Assembly: GCF_026745355.1 (NCBI RefSeq)
Contig: NC_079203.1
Coordinates: 4,459,362-4,523,361 of the forward strand
Source of the DNA: Beta vulgaris subsp. vulgaris
Taxonomy: Eukaryota > Streptophyta > Magnoliopsida > Caryophyllales > Amaranthaceae
DNA: 64,000 nucleotides
Reading direction: 5' to 3'
The notes below the pieces were generated by a model that was not told the DNA's origin, ran no database searches, and saw only the letters and a list, made by a program, of their open reading frames with translations. Shown in pieces: positions 1 to 12,300 of the stretch (the first letter of the stretch is position 1; every line of letters starts with the position of its first letter). A program made the position numbers and the translations under genes.

Positions 1-54
1 ACTAACAATAATAATAGTTGATTCTTGTTTCTGATGAAAGATTGATTTAAAGGA

Positions 55-125
55 GTGTGCGTGTAATGGGTATATATAGGGTTTGGGTGTTGGCGAGGAG
101 GTTGCGGACATTAAATAATATTGTA
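55..125 (-). promoter_or_regulatory. Possible promoter of a gene off the left edge
   Basis: On the minus strand a TATATATA box lies at about 80-90. It is followed by roughly 80 bases of leader-like sequence running off the left end of the window. This fits the core promoter and 5' leader of a gene whose coding part lies before position 1. The call rests only on the TATA-like motif and its position. Confidence 0.25.
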
Positions 126-129
126 ATAC

Positions 130-523
130 AATTTGGAGTTGGAGTCGACCAAAGCCAATTCCAAGTTCAATTCGTAGTCCTAAACCAAAAGAATATATGT
201 TACTCCAAAAGTTGATAATTATGAATAGCTTAACAATGATCTCATGTGTGATATGAAAAAAACGTGTCGGAAACTAGGTATATAATAATTTATATTGCGC
301 ATTTAAAATGATTTTATCATATGAAACCTGGCTATATTAGAAAATTGACTATATTATACAAAAAAATGATTACATAAAAGGTGATTATATCGTATAAAAA
401 CTAATTATATCAAATGAAAAATAACTATATTAAATGAAAACGGAATATATTATATGGTTTTCGGTGCACGATAAGTTATTATTAACCCGATTTATTCAAG
501 TTTTTTTTTTCTTATATGATATA
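130..523. other. AT-rich intergenic sequence
   Basis: No coding signal is visible. Around 350-450 there is a short, degenerate array of phrases such as ATTATATTAAATGAAAA. Nothing else was recognised. Confidence 0.5.
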
Positions 524-1030
524 CACTTTCTCCATTTTATATTATTTGACTCGTTTCTATTCGGTTACGCTTGCCAAAGTATAACTTTAATCATTAATTG
601 TCTCTAATTCCTTATAAGTAAAAATTTAATAAGATCGTGCATGACTATATATTTGTTTATGTTGAATTCACAAAACACAGTCAAACGGGAGTTGGTGAAT
701 AGCGTGAGCCGTGAAGTCAAAACATTTCAAGCATTTTGAAATGGATCAGAAGAAGCTTTTTTGCTTATATACTCTCTATATCCTCCAATAGATTTCCCAT
801 TTTTCTAATGCACGTTTTGAATTGTTAATATATTTGATTATATGTTAGTAAATTTATAAAAATTTGATTTTCCTGAAGCACACAATGAGACGAATTAAAC
901 AAGACCCCACATGATTATATATTTTTTTTCTTATATATATATACTGGAAATTCCTTTTGAGGAATTTCTTTACTTATATATAAATAGTGTCCAAATTAAA
1001 AATGGAACATCTATTAATAAAAAGAGGAAG
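524..1030. mobile_element. Degenerate Stowaway-like MITE
   Basis: The left end (CACTTTCTCCATTTTATATT) and right end (AAAAAGAGGAAG, next to TA) resemble the CTCCCTCCGT inverted ends of the other Stowaway-like copies in this window. The interior contains the family phrase with ACATGATTATAT. The ends are diverged, so the exact borders are approximate. Confidence 0.45.
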
Positions 1031-1036
1031 TATGAT

Positions 1037-1130
1037 ATAGGGCCGTCTCATAAAATTAGAGGCCCTGTGTTAAAATAAATTATAAAGATTAATTATTTTG
1101 GTGAATAGAAGAGACAGAAGATTTATAAAT
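1037..1130. mobile_element. Partial copy of the MITE that breaks the sulfotransferase
   Basis: The sequence AGGGCCGTCTCATAAAATTA followed by AGAGGCCCTGTG matches one end of the 226 bp element at 47876-48101, read on its minus strand. Only one end is recognisable here. It is probably a relic of the same family. Confidence 0.4.
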
Positions 1131-1211
1131 GAGGCTTTTTGGAGGATAGGAGAAGAAGAAGAAAAACACCAAATAGAAATTAATCTCTTTTTATATTTGT
1201 AATTAGATTTA

Positions 1212-2279
1212 CGGTTTTTTCACCAAGTACCCCCGAATTTTCAAAAAATTCACCTGTTAACCCCCCAAGTTTTCAAAATACATGGGGTACCCCTAAGTTT
1301 CAAACTAATACACGGGGTACCCTTAAATGCCCTTAATGACTAATGGCGTTAACCGCTGTTAGTCATTAACCCTAATTACATCTAATTAGCCCTAATTAAC
1401 CTAACTAAATCTAACCCTAACTCTTAATTTCAAACTTTAATCCTAATCCCTAATTTCAAACCCTAACCCCACTACCACCTAACCACCACCCCCTCCCCTC
1501 CACCCACCCCACCCTACCACTGCAGCCCCAACCCCCACCGCAACCACCACCTCTACCGTACCGCAACCACCACCCCAACCGCAGCCCCCATCCTCCCCCA
1601 CCCCTGCAACCTCGCCAACCCCCCCCCCACCCTTTCGATTTCTCACCCTACCACTGCGCCTCCACACCACCACCATAGCCCCCCCACACCACCACAACTG
1701 TGTGCACCACCTCCAGTGCACCGCCGCCCTTCGAACACTAGGAACCTACACCAACGCACGCCTCTTTCCTTCGCTCTCTTCTCGGCTTCGAAACGTTATG
1801 CTCTGCTTCTCCCTCCCCTGTTTGCTGCTCGCGCCTTGACGCTGTCGGCTTACGGTCCGGAGCCGTTATCTGAGCTCAGTTCTCCCCCTTCCCTGCTATG
1901 CGTTTCTTCCCTAAAAATCGAATGGGTGGGGGCCTGCTGGGTGGCGCGAGGGTGGGGGAGGAGGTCGCGAGGGTGGGCGTGGGGGGGTATCGCGAGGGTG
2001 GTGAGGGGGGCTGCGGCAAGTGGGGGATGGTGGGGGCAGGGGTGGTGGGAAGGTGGGGGAGGGGTGGTTAGGTTTAGGGTTAGGGTTTAGGGTTTAGGGA
2101 TAGAATTAGATGTTAATTAGGGTTAATGACTAACGGCGGTCAACGCCGTTAGTCATTAAGGGCATTTAAGGGTACCTCGTGTATTAGTTTGAAACTTATG
2201 GGTACCTGGTGAATTTTGAAAACATGGAGGGTACCAGGTGAATTTTTTGAAAACTCGAGGGTACTTGGTGAAAAAACTG
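1212..2279. mobile_element. Mutator-like foldback element, 1068 bp
   Basis: Inverted repeats of about 240 bp face each other (left from CGGTTTTTTCACCAAGTACC, right ending GGTGAAAAAACTG). They include a shared block with TTAATGACTAA. The middle is C-rich then G-rich low-complexity sequence (CCACC and GGTGG runs) that can fold back. The element is flanked by TTAGATTTA: the left copy is 1203-1211 and the right copy is split by a later MITE (2280-2282 and 2517-2522). A 9 bp duplication is characteristic of the Mutator superfamily. No transposase is visible. Open reading frames inside are low-complexity by-products. Confidence 0.8.
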
Positions 2280-2282
2280 TTA

Positions 2283-2513
2283 GGTTCCGTTCGTTATTGT
2301 TTTTTGTTTTCAGTTTTCAGTTTTTTTTGAAAACTAAAAACCAAAAACTGGAAACTAGAAAAAGTGGTTTTCACTTTTCAGTTGTCAGTTTTCAAAATCA
2401 TGATGTTCCCAATATATTTGACTAATTTTTTATTCATTATGGGACATATATCATATGACTTTGAAAATCAAAAAACCAAAAAACATAAAACCACAATAGT
2501 ATTGAACGAGCCC
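2283..2513. mobile_element. Tourist-like MITE inside the target duplication of the 1212-2279 element
   Basis: The ends are GGTTCCGTTCGTTATTG and, inverted, GGGCTCGTTCAATAC, flanked by TTA on both sides (2280-2282 and 2514-2516). A 3 bp TTA duplication with GG..GTTC-type ends fits PIF/Harbinger (Tourist) MITEs. A second copy of the same family lies inverted at 57697-57926. This copy landed exactly in the TTA of the Mutator element's target duplication, so it is the younger insertion. Confidence 0.8.
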
Positions 2514-2522
2514 TTAGATTTA

Positions 2523-2672
2523 GGTTTTCTTTTTTTTTTTTCTTTGGATGGACAACTAATAGAATTGAGCCCTTATATTTTGGGGGTCCTGTGCAGTTGC
2601 TCACCTGCACATGACCTTAGCCGCCTCTGTATATTAATAACTGTCTCCAAAAACCAGAAAGGAAAAATTGTT
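2523..2672. other. Short unannotated interval
   Basis: T-rich stretch followed by unremarkable sequence between two mobile elements. No gene signal was seen. Confidence 0.4.
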
Positions 2673-3347
2673 AGAAACTACCTATTAAAAACACTTTTTT
2701 AAAAAAAACTACCTTATATCATGTTTATTTTACAAAACTACCTTATAAGTGGAAAAACTTTAAAAAGCACTACCAAATTCTGAATTTACTAACTATGGTT
2801 AACTACTCCCTCCAATTATCCCTCTAATATAAGATTATGAAAATACCCCTAAATTCAGTACGTTACAATTATGATATCATCACTTTCTTGATCACTTGAT
2901 GCTCTATCTCTTCCTCAAAATCAATCCCAAAAAAACCAGCAGTATAAGTGTCGAGTAGAGCAAGCTTTGCACCATCATCAAACCATATTCTTCATCATCA
3001 TCAACGACATCAATTCATGACCCAAAACCCAATTTCTATCTGCTTTTATTACTCATAATGAAGAATAATTGGTGAAGCAAAAGGTTGGGAAAAATTACAC
3101 AAACGATTTAAGGGGGTATTCAATAGTTAAATGCCGCTGTGAGGGAAATTAACAAAGAGGGGTTGGGTACTTTAAGGGGTATTTTAGTAATCTTATATTA
3201 GAGTGACAATTGAAGGAAATAGTTAACCATGGTTAGTTAATTCTGAATTTGGTAGTGCTTTTTAAAGTTTTTCCACTTATAAGGTAGTTTTGTAAAATAA
3301 ACATGATATTAGGTACTTTTTTTAAAAAAAGTGTCTTTAATAAGTAC
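2673..3347. mobile_element. Long-inverted-repeat foldback element
   Basis: The left arm (from about 2673, including ACTACCTTATATCATG and CACTACCAAATTCTGAATTT) and the right arm (ending near 3347, with AAATTCAGAATTTGGTAGTG read inversely) pair over about 180 bases. Phrases such as AAACTACCTTATAAGTGG are repeated within each arm. This resembles the terminal design of the Mutator-like elements at 1212 and 51888. No clear target duplication was found, so the superfamily is inferred. Confidence 0.65.
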
Positions 3348-3502
3348 TCCAAACATCAAAATGCAACAAAACAATATTATGCTTAATAAGGATGAAGATT
3401 TAGTTTGAATATTATTTAAATCTAACTAGATGCGAAGGAAAAAAATTGACTTAGATAAAACAAAAGATAATTAGATATGAATCCAATTAGAGACGAAACT
3501 TA

Positions 3503-3844
3503 CGGCTCGTTTGGTAGTTGGTTATAAATGGTGGTAATTGGAATGAATTTGTGTGTAAATTTGTGATGAATCATTGTCCATTCGCATGGTAATGCTAATT
3601 TATCCTAAAGTGTCTACTTTTTTTTCTAGAATTTTCACTTTCATCCAATATCACCTTGTAGGTAGTAATGAGCGGTAATGGAAATTGCTTCCCCTTGGAG
3701 CCAAAAACACACGTTTAGGGGTGAGATTGCTTGCCCATAGAGAAAAAATGCCTCTCTGAAGATTTTAAGGGTGTTTCCCTAATAACATTACACTTAAATT
3801 TCATTCCCATTACCGCAATTTATTAACAACTACCAAATGGACCG
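3503..3844. mobile_element. Tourist-like MITE, 342 bp
   Basis: The left end CGGCTCGTTTGGTAGTTG matches the inverted right end CGGTCCATTTGGTAGTTG. The element is flanked by TTA at 3500-3502 and 3845-3847. A related copy lies in NDC80 intron 4 (about 26919-27297). Confidence 0.75.
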
Positions 3845-3849
3845 TTAAG

Positions 3850-5040
3850 GTAAAATCAAAGATTTTTATCCGAATATGATTACCACTGCTACCTCATCAA
3901 TTAATATATCAGAAATTGCATTACAATCAAATGATTATTTTTTCTTTATTAAAAATCAAGCAAATAAAATATCATATTTTTTGCATCATTTTTATATTAA
4001 TAACATAGTCCATAAATATATCCACATTAAATATATACATAGCCCAAATGAAACTCAAGTCTGACCCAAACCTAAATCTAAATCTAAATAAACTGAGTCT
4101 GCAATCTGCATATAGGTGGTTCAGATATGGAGTATGAAATACCCAATCCATATTGTTGCCATTTATAATTGTGCTAATCTTACTTTTATTTTTATTTTTT
4201 TCATCTTAAGATTTACTCCTTAATTTGTCTCAATTTGATTAACACATTATCAAAAATTATTTTAAAAAAAATGGTCGCGTCTAATTTTAATATAAAAGTA
4301 GACCTAGTTACTAAATGGATTAAACCAGCGCAAAGTCTTATAAAAGACCGTCTCACATTAACACTAACGTGAGACGAGTCTGTTTTTCCTCCAATTGTTA
4401 GCATCGGCCTTCATTTATGGGTTTATGGTTGATAATTGTGATTCTGGCTATTAGTTACTATTTTCTGATAAATAGTTATGATATTTGGGTATTTAGTTAT
4501 TATTGTTTTTTACACAGAAAACGCACAAAACTCAAATTATCTCCTGCAATTTCACCACCTTGAATCTCTCCAATGGCGAAAATGTTTGAAGAAATTTTAA
4601 CACTTCTCAAATACAACAACTGAGAAATTTTAATGGGTTCTTCAAACATCACTAAATAGCTAAACCCATATATTATTAAATCTATTTTTCATCATAATCA
4701 GTTTTTTGATCCAACTAAACTTCTGGATTTCTTCAACTAGTCACATTCTCAATTGGGTATTCATCAATATTTGTTTTCTTTCTCATCTTTGGTTGTTCTT
4801 CTTTGATATAGTGATCAATGTTTGTAAGAAAAAGGGTTTCTTGATTGAAGATGGTGAGTTTTGCCCTAGTTTGGTTTGTTGCAATTCTTTGTTGTCTGAC
4901 TTATTGAAGAAGAGCATGATGGGTTTTTTTTGGAGGATTTATGATAGAATTAGTGCATTAGTTTTTTTGAGAAAGACATAATTATTTATGCGTGATATTG
5001 AAGTTATAGCCAGTAAAATGCATTATAATTTGATTTTCAT
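3850..5040. other. Intergenic sequence
   Basis: AT-rich DNA without recognisable genes. Near 4335-4382 there is a small palindrome built on GTCTCAC ATTAACACTAAC GTGAGAC. A diverged copy of it occurs at 5264-5295, so the pair may be remnants of one MITE. Confidence 0.4.
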
Positions 5041-5044
5041 GATA

Positions 5045-5172
5045 TAACTAATATAATTCAGCGCTTAACTAATATACTCCAGCGTTTAACTAATATACTC
5101 CAGCGATTAACTAATATACTCCAGCGACTAACTAATATACTCCAGCGACTAACTAATATACTTCAATGCTTA
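5045..5172. repeat. 21 bp minisatellite, about six units
   Basis: Tandem units close to AACTAATATACTCCAGCGCTT are repeated about six times. Changes are concentrated in the last three to four bases of each unit. The first and last units are the most diverged. Confidence 0.85.
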
Positions 5173-5179
5173 ACCAATT

Positions 5180-6300
5180 CATCTAGAATCAATTTAAGGT
5201 TAGCATAACTAATAGGTGCAAGCGCTTAACTAATTCTATTGTTGTTTTGATGCACGCGCATGACATCAGCGGTCTCACGTTAACACTAACGTGAAACCAT
5301 CTCTCCAAAAAGGACTCTTAAACTAGTCACAGAAAGAAATTAAACTAGTTATTATTGGGCTAATTCTCTTTTTAAAATTGGGCTTATTATTGCCTAATTT
5401 TAATTTAAAAGTAGGTGATCTCTTACAAGACAAACTCTTTTATTATTCGGCTTTCACACATCAAAATTCAAAATGGCTTGATCAGGAATACTCTTCCCAA
5501 ACTATGTAAGAATGATATACTTCCTCATTAATAGCGGCTTGATTCGGCAAATAAAAGGGGGTTGGACTGTATTATTCGATTTACTTCATTGTAGATTTTT
5601 TGAAGACGAATTTTGTATCTTGTTTTTCTTTATTATATTGTAGATGTTGTTTGACCCTCAATTATGAAATTTCTCTTTTTTTGAAAAAAAAAACTTAATT
5701 ATCTACTAAATTTATAAAACCAAATATATCTTGTGACATGTGTATATGAAGCCAGGCTTCCAATGTTTTTTTTAAAAAAAAAACTCTCTACATAAATTAC
5801 TCTATTTTTTTTTATCAATATGAGTCACCAAGACGGTACAAAAATACCAACAAAATTTCTAAAAATCTCTATTATATATGAGAAGTGGGGTAGGACACCA
5901 AAATATTAGAAATTCCATTTTACCTTCATGACATCCCTATTCTAACTACTTACTTTAATGAAAAAATAAAAAATAAAACTATCTAATTAATTTAAAAAAT
6001 AAAAAAATATTACAAAAAGAAAACCACCAACAATTCAAATATTCCTAATTTATTAGAAATAATTAATAATTAATTTAATTTTCTTCATCTCCTAAAAGAA
6101 ATTAGTTTTCTACTTATCTTCGCACGCATCACGTGCATATAAAAACTAGTAAAGTACAAAGATGAAGAGGAGGGGATTTGACATGAACTACTCTATAAGT
6201 TAGATTAACATCTAAATTCTGAAGATAAATCCCCACGATCGAGCAAGTGGGTTCGTTGGTCCATAACTTGCATTAAAAAAAAACCAACAAAATTTCTTCT
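5180..6300. other. Intergenic sequence upstream of the LpxC gene
   Basis: AT-rich sequence with short A and T runs and no recognised element. The last 100 bases or so before 6308 are probably promoter and 5' leader of the LpxC gene. No clear TATA box could be chosen. Confidence 0.4.
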
Positions 6301-6307
6301 ACCAAAA

Positions 6308-9290
6308 ATGACTCTCAACAGTCTGAAGTCCTCTGCACTCATTTCATGGAAATCGGTAACTAAAATACAACCTCTTTAGTCTTTCTCTCTCCTCCATTTT
6401 CATTCTATAAGATTCTAACTTTATAAGTTCATCACAGTTTGTTTTTATTTTGACTGTTATATTCTCAGATAGGCAAAGTTCAGAAAACACTGGCCAATTG
6501 TATAGAAAAACAAGGCATTGGTTTACACTCAGGAAGATCAATCAAAGTACAGTTATGGCCTGAATTCGCCAAAAAAGGCAGGTACTTTAAAATTGGTTCA
6601 AATAAAATTGAATCATCCATTAATTTTGTCCAAGAATCACCTCTTTGTACCACACTTTGTAAAGATGGTGTTATGGTTAATACTGTTGAGCATTTGCTTT
6701 CTGCTTTGGAGGGTACTGGTGTTGATAATTGCTGTATTGAGATCACTGCTTCGGATACGAATGACCCATTTGTTGAGGTTTTTTCCTTGACTCATCTTCT
6801 ACCTTTGCTGATGGGATTCATTTATTTTGTTTTGATAATGATGAAATGCAAATGTTATGTGTTAAAAGAATTTAAAGCTGGCAATTCGAGTAAATAGGTT
6901 GTGTTCGATTTTAGTTTCGTCTTTATTAAGATATACTTCCTCCGTTCCATAATAAATGCAAGGAGAGACACAGTATTTAAGGTGAATATGTGATGAAGAG
7001 AGATAGAAAGAGGTACAAGGGGGGACCATGTGATGATGATGAGAAGAGAGTGTGCCTATTTTCCAAATAGGGTAATGTTGCATTTATTTTGAAACTTCCG
7101 GAAATTGTAAGTGTTGTACTTATTTTTAGAATGGAGGAAGTATCATAAACTGTTTATGACAAATTGATAAAATTGGGCTGGGTTAGGTTTGCCTTGATTT
7201 TGTCAAATTTGGATTTTTCTTAGTAACTTTGTATTGGCGTCGTATCGATTTCATTTGTGTTGAAGTGTCAGTTTTAGGGATTGCAAGTTCTATTGAAAAG
7301 TCCTCGGTGAAGATTTATGTTATGTAGTGTTTGCATTATTGTTGTGATAGAAGTGGGTTTAAAGGTTGAGAGATTTTCACTGCTGACTTAATATTTTGTT
7401 ACACTTAAGCAAGTTGCTGTAATACATGGAACAATAAAGTTTTCTCAATAGATTTTAACAAGTGAAATTAAGGCCAAATTTAAAAGTATTCCCACTTAGA
7501 TGGGTTGACCTAAGGAATTGAGGTGAATAAGATTCTTTTAAAGGGTTGTGTATCTATTTACAGTAACGTTCTACCATAGTTTGGTTTCTGACCATGTAAT
7601 GTTGGTGATTATTGAGGTTGTCGGAGAAGTTGGTTGACTTGATAATTGGAGTTAGAAGTATAGCGTAAGACTTATTGCTCTCATGGTTTTAGGTACCCAT
7701 CTTGGATGGTTCTGCAAGGGAGTGGGTGGAGGAAATAGAACAAGCTGGCATAGTCGATGCTGCTGATGAAAATGGCAATAGTTGTGAAAAGTTGGCACCA
7801 TTTGTCAATGTGCCTTTTCATATAAAGAGAAATGACTCCTTTATTGCAGTTTTTCCATCTCAAGAGGTTCATATTACTTATGGCATCAACTTTCCGCAGG
7901 TATAGTCCTCCCCAAGTTACTTTCTCTTTAATATTTTGTTCATGTATCACTCCTATTTATTTTTAGATTTTGGTGTTTTCTTTTCCAAATAGAATTTTGA
8001 TTGTGCTACTAAATAATTTTTGTAACATTTTTTTTAAGGAATCTGCATAATGTACCATTTCACTACCACCTTATTGAATTTGTAAAGTGCTTTGACAATA
8101 TTGCTGCTGTGAAGCAAAAACAACTACCAAGATGGAAGCTTTTTAAAATTATTTAGACATATTATGCTCTCATCTATTCTATGCCTCTGAACTGCTTTAT
8201 GCTTACAAGAACTAGCTAGAGGTGAGGAAATAATAGAGCCTCTTTCCATATTTTCATGGCATAACTTTATCATAGTTGTGCTAATGGATTGAGATGTTGG
8301 TCAAAAATTATCAAGATGGCAGTTTTTGATGAATAAATCTAATTAAAAAAATATTAGATTGAAAGAGTGATTTAGGAAAGGTATTAGAAATAGAAATGCG
8401 GACGTGACCCATTTACTACTGATAAGGGTGGTAAAATCGAGCACACAAGACCTAGGAGGTCCTGATAGCAGATGTACTAGTCTACTAGGTAGGATAGCCC
8501 TATATGAGAACATGCATGTGTATGTGATGTGGAGGTGACTCGTGAGAATAGGTGCGGAAGGCTTTCAATGACAAGAAAGCATAAGAGCTAAAATAGCGTC
8601 CCCTAGTTCAGTTAGAGAACATGACAACAATCTTAGGGTGCTAGAGTTTGAGGATATCATTTTGAGGGCCACATGTCGGTGAATCTGCCCAATTAAAGTG
8701 ATTAATTATCTTCACTAGAGATTCTTAGGCCTTCCTCCTCCTCTTCTGTATAAAGAAATTTTTTGCTGAACTAGTAATTCAGTTTTATATACTCGACCTC
8801 GTAGTGGGAGTTATTAGGCTTCTCACCCTTGGACACCAAAAAGGAAAAGCAATCTATGTAATGCTACAGAATGTCATAGCGTAGTTGCTCCATATTGGCT
8901 TGATAATTTATGTAGAGATTGTTTGGTCGTGTTTGTCAATGAGCTATTCAGCCATCCTGCCCTCTGACTCTGAGTAACACCCCTTATTGGAGCCTTTAAA
9001 GCTATGGTCTTATTAGACTTGGTCAAGTGTCTGTATAGGATGTTTGTCTCTGAATTTTTACCGTCCTCTTGTGGATCCCTCATTGCTCCATCAACAGTTG
9101 GATGCAACTGATGGAAGGTTACCTCTTTATGCAAGAAAGTAAGCTCTCACACTTGTCAGCTAGTCCAACATTACAAGGACGGAAGTTGATCCACTTCCAA
9201 GTGGAGACGCATTTTCTATTAAAGTAGCACCCGTTTTTCGCTCTGGCCATAGACCTTAAACAATTATTTTATTATTTTAGCTTTTCTCTG

Positions 9291-9322
<32 letters not shown>

Positions 9323-12300
9323 AGTGAGCTATTATATTCATGTTGTAACTAAGCCACTGACGCTGATCAGATATCGTTGATGAGAATTCCTTAGTGAGAA
9401 TAATAAAGATCTTAGCTAATAAGCTATTGTTCCATTCCTGTGGGTTGTGAGAAGCGTGTTAATGGAGGTGAGCCTCTCAAGTGAGAGGAGTTAGGGTGTA
9501 GGTTTGGAAAACCCATACCATCTATCGAGAGCCCCTTTGGAGGAGGAGGTCTTCTTGGTTGAGTTTGGGACACAAGACTCCCTTGGCATGTCGCTTCGGT
9601 GTTCTCGTCATGGTGCTCAATGATTTTCAAATTTCCGGCAGGTCGAACCAAACTGTCATGGGAAAATTTTTTAACTTCTCTTTTCCGCACACAAGAGGTT
9701 CCCGTGATGGCGTGTAGACATTGTCGAGATCACCCCACACGCACACGTACACTACTAGCTTTGAATAACATAAGTAGAGGCAAACATACACAAGCACACA
9801 CAAGAATACTTTTATCGCTTTGAGAGAACAACGTAAGTAAAAGGCCAAAACTCCCCAACAAGAATGACTGCCAAATGCCTAAGTCAAGACATTATATATA
9901 ATATAAGGTGTTGGCTATAGCCCAGCCATGTAAGCAAGTAACTACCTACTACTAAGTAACTATCCACTATGCTATCGAGGATCCTTGCACTCTCTTGTGC
10001 GTTGAAGTTCTCCCACTCTCCTCTGATTGGGCGCCTCTTTCAAGGGAGATAGGGAGGGACATGGGTGGTTAGAAAACCACCCACTCCATCAAGCGTGTTG
10101 TAGAACTATCTAGCATAACCGCTTGTCAAGTAGATGACTATCTTGAGCGTAAAAGCTCCCTTCGTCGAGCATAACCATCTACGATGTGGGAGTAAGTGCT
10201 CACCTTGCCAAGCATAAACTTCTATGACATTGGGTGGAACTGCCACCAAGCCGAACGTAACAGTCTATGACATTAGGTGTAACTGCCAAGCGTCATCGTC
10301 TATGGCCTTAGTTGTAACTGCCCACGAAGCCAACTATAACCACTCATGGTAGTAGGTGTAACTGCCCACCAAGCCAAGCGTAACCATCCATGGTCTTGGG
10401 CTTAACTGCCCACCCACTTAAGCGTACCGTCCATGGCCTTGGACGTAACTGCCTACCAAGGTCGCATACCTATGTTCTAGGATGGTGCTCTCTCCCACCA
10501 TTAGTAATTTCTCCACTTTCTAAGGGGAACATGGGGTATCTTGGGTGGTTAATGTAACTGTAGGCAGATTTAAGTCAGTCTAAATAGGATGATACCTATT
10601 AAATAAAGGTAGAAGCTCCTACCGTCTAGGAAGGAAGAGTTAAAACGAAAGCATTCCCATAGAGTAAGGCTCTCTTCTGGATAGCTGCGAAGCCTTCACT
10701 GTTAGTATGGAGACTTTGCTTTCCGTTCGCTGAACAACCTCCCTCCCTACTACTCTTGTAACTTCCCAATAACCGCTCCTTAATTCAAGGAATAACCACT
10801 AGCCACTAGTCACACTTTTGTAACTGTTGTTCAGTCACTAAGCCATGCCAATATGCCATTTACAACTGCTAGGCGGTTACCAACGCATGGTAACCGTACC
10901 CCATGATCCCACCACGTGGATATCCTTGTAACCGTTAGGCTAAGGACCTTTCTACGCTTGTTTGTGGACCAAGGCTAACACAACCACGCATCCCGCCACT
11001 TCATAAGACTCGTCGGGACCAACCATGGGCACGCTCGTACGTTCCTCCACGTGCACCCTTTCAGGATCGCGGTCCATCCCATTGGACATCCAAGGTTCAA
11101 GTATGGCTCCTTAGTCGAGTGCGACTCTCAAGAGCTACATATGTTAACCTTCATGGCTTTGTCCAACGCCTAGCATTGCGCCTAGGCATAGTCGGCTCTC
11201 AACTAGTGCCGACAAAATAGTGTTTTCGTGATTGTGGAATTGTGGATATGGATAGCTTATGCTGTGGAATGAAAAAAACATGCTATGAGAGAGGATAATT
11301 AAGAACACACCTCCTGTGGACTTGACATATATATAAAGGTCTTTGTGTTAGGTGATTCTGTATTTCTTGCTTCACCACGCCTGGTAGGGATAGGATACTT
11401 TTGCATAATACAACTGCAGAACTCTAGGAAAAATACTATGCAGTAACAATGAACTAATTGTGATTTTTTTTTCCTATAAAAGACTTTTTTGAGAATAGAT
11501 CTGTGTAAGCTTTTTGATAAAAGCATTGTGGAAACTAAATTCCGTCGCTTTGTATTTGTAGGTACCTTCCATTGGCTGCCAGTGGTTCTTTTCCGGTGTT
11601 TTCAACAGGTCTTTCTATGCTACAGAAATAGCTTCTGCCAGAACCTTTTGTGTATATGAAGAGGTTAACTTAAGAAGTTGCTCCTTGATATTTTCAACTC
11701 TTCAATTACGCTTTGGATGTTTGAGATATTTATGCATATGGATTAAGAAATGCCGAAGTGCTAACACTTTTTGCTAATTAATACAAATAAATTAAAGTTT
11801 AACAAATGATAAAAAAAACCCTTGTTTGACTTATCTAGAACCAAGTCATGCTCAGTGGGTTACCCTATATAGTTGTGCTTTGCTTTAGTGGTCTGTTATA
11901 TTTCTGTTTGTATTTAAAGATAGGCTTTAGTTTCAGTCCATGTCAATAACACTTGTTCAGGTTGGACAAATATATGTCAGGTTTTGAACTTATTTTGATT
12001 CTTTTGACAGGTGGAGCTGATGCGTGAGAGGGGACTCATAAAAGGCGGTTCACTAGAGAATGCTATCGTTTGTAGGTAGGCTCTTGTTTTTACCGACACA
12101 AGTTCGTGTTCAGTAGGAAATGTTTATTGTCACCTTACTTGGAATACACTTGTGTGGTTTGGTTGAAATATTATGCTGGCAAAGCTCATCCATAACAGAA
12201 AAGGAAGAGTATATAGGTGTGTCATTCATTACTTTTTCCTTGCTTACCTTGGTCTTTCTTTAGGAAATAATCCTTCGTGGAGTAGTTTTTGATATATGGT

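Noticed and set aside
1479..2090. Gly/Val/Trp-rich open reading frames
   Set aside because: They are translations of CCACC/GGTGG low-complexity arms, on both strands.
2050..2100. Telomere-like TTTAGGG repeats
   Set aside because: Only a few imperfect units, mirrored at 1380-1470 because both lie in the inverted arms of the foldback element. Not a telomere remnant.
5045..5172. CRISPR-like array
   Set aside because: Contiguous 21 bp tandem units with no spacers; plant nuclear DNA. It is a minisatellite.
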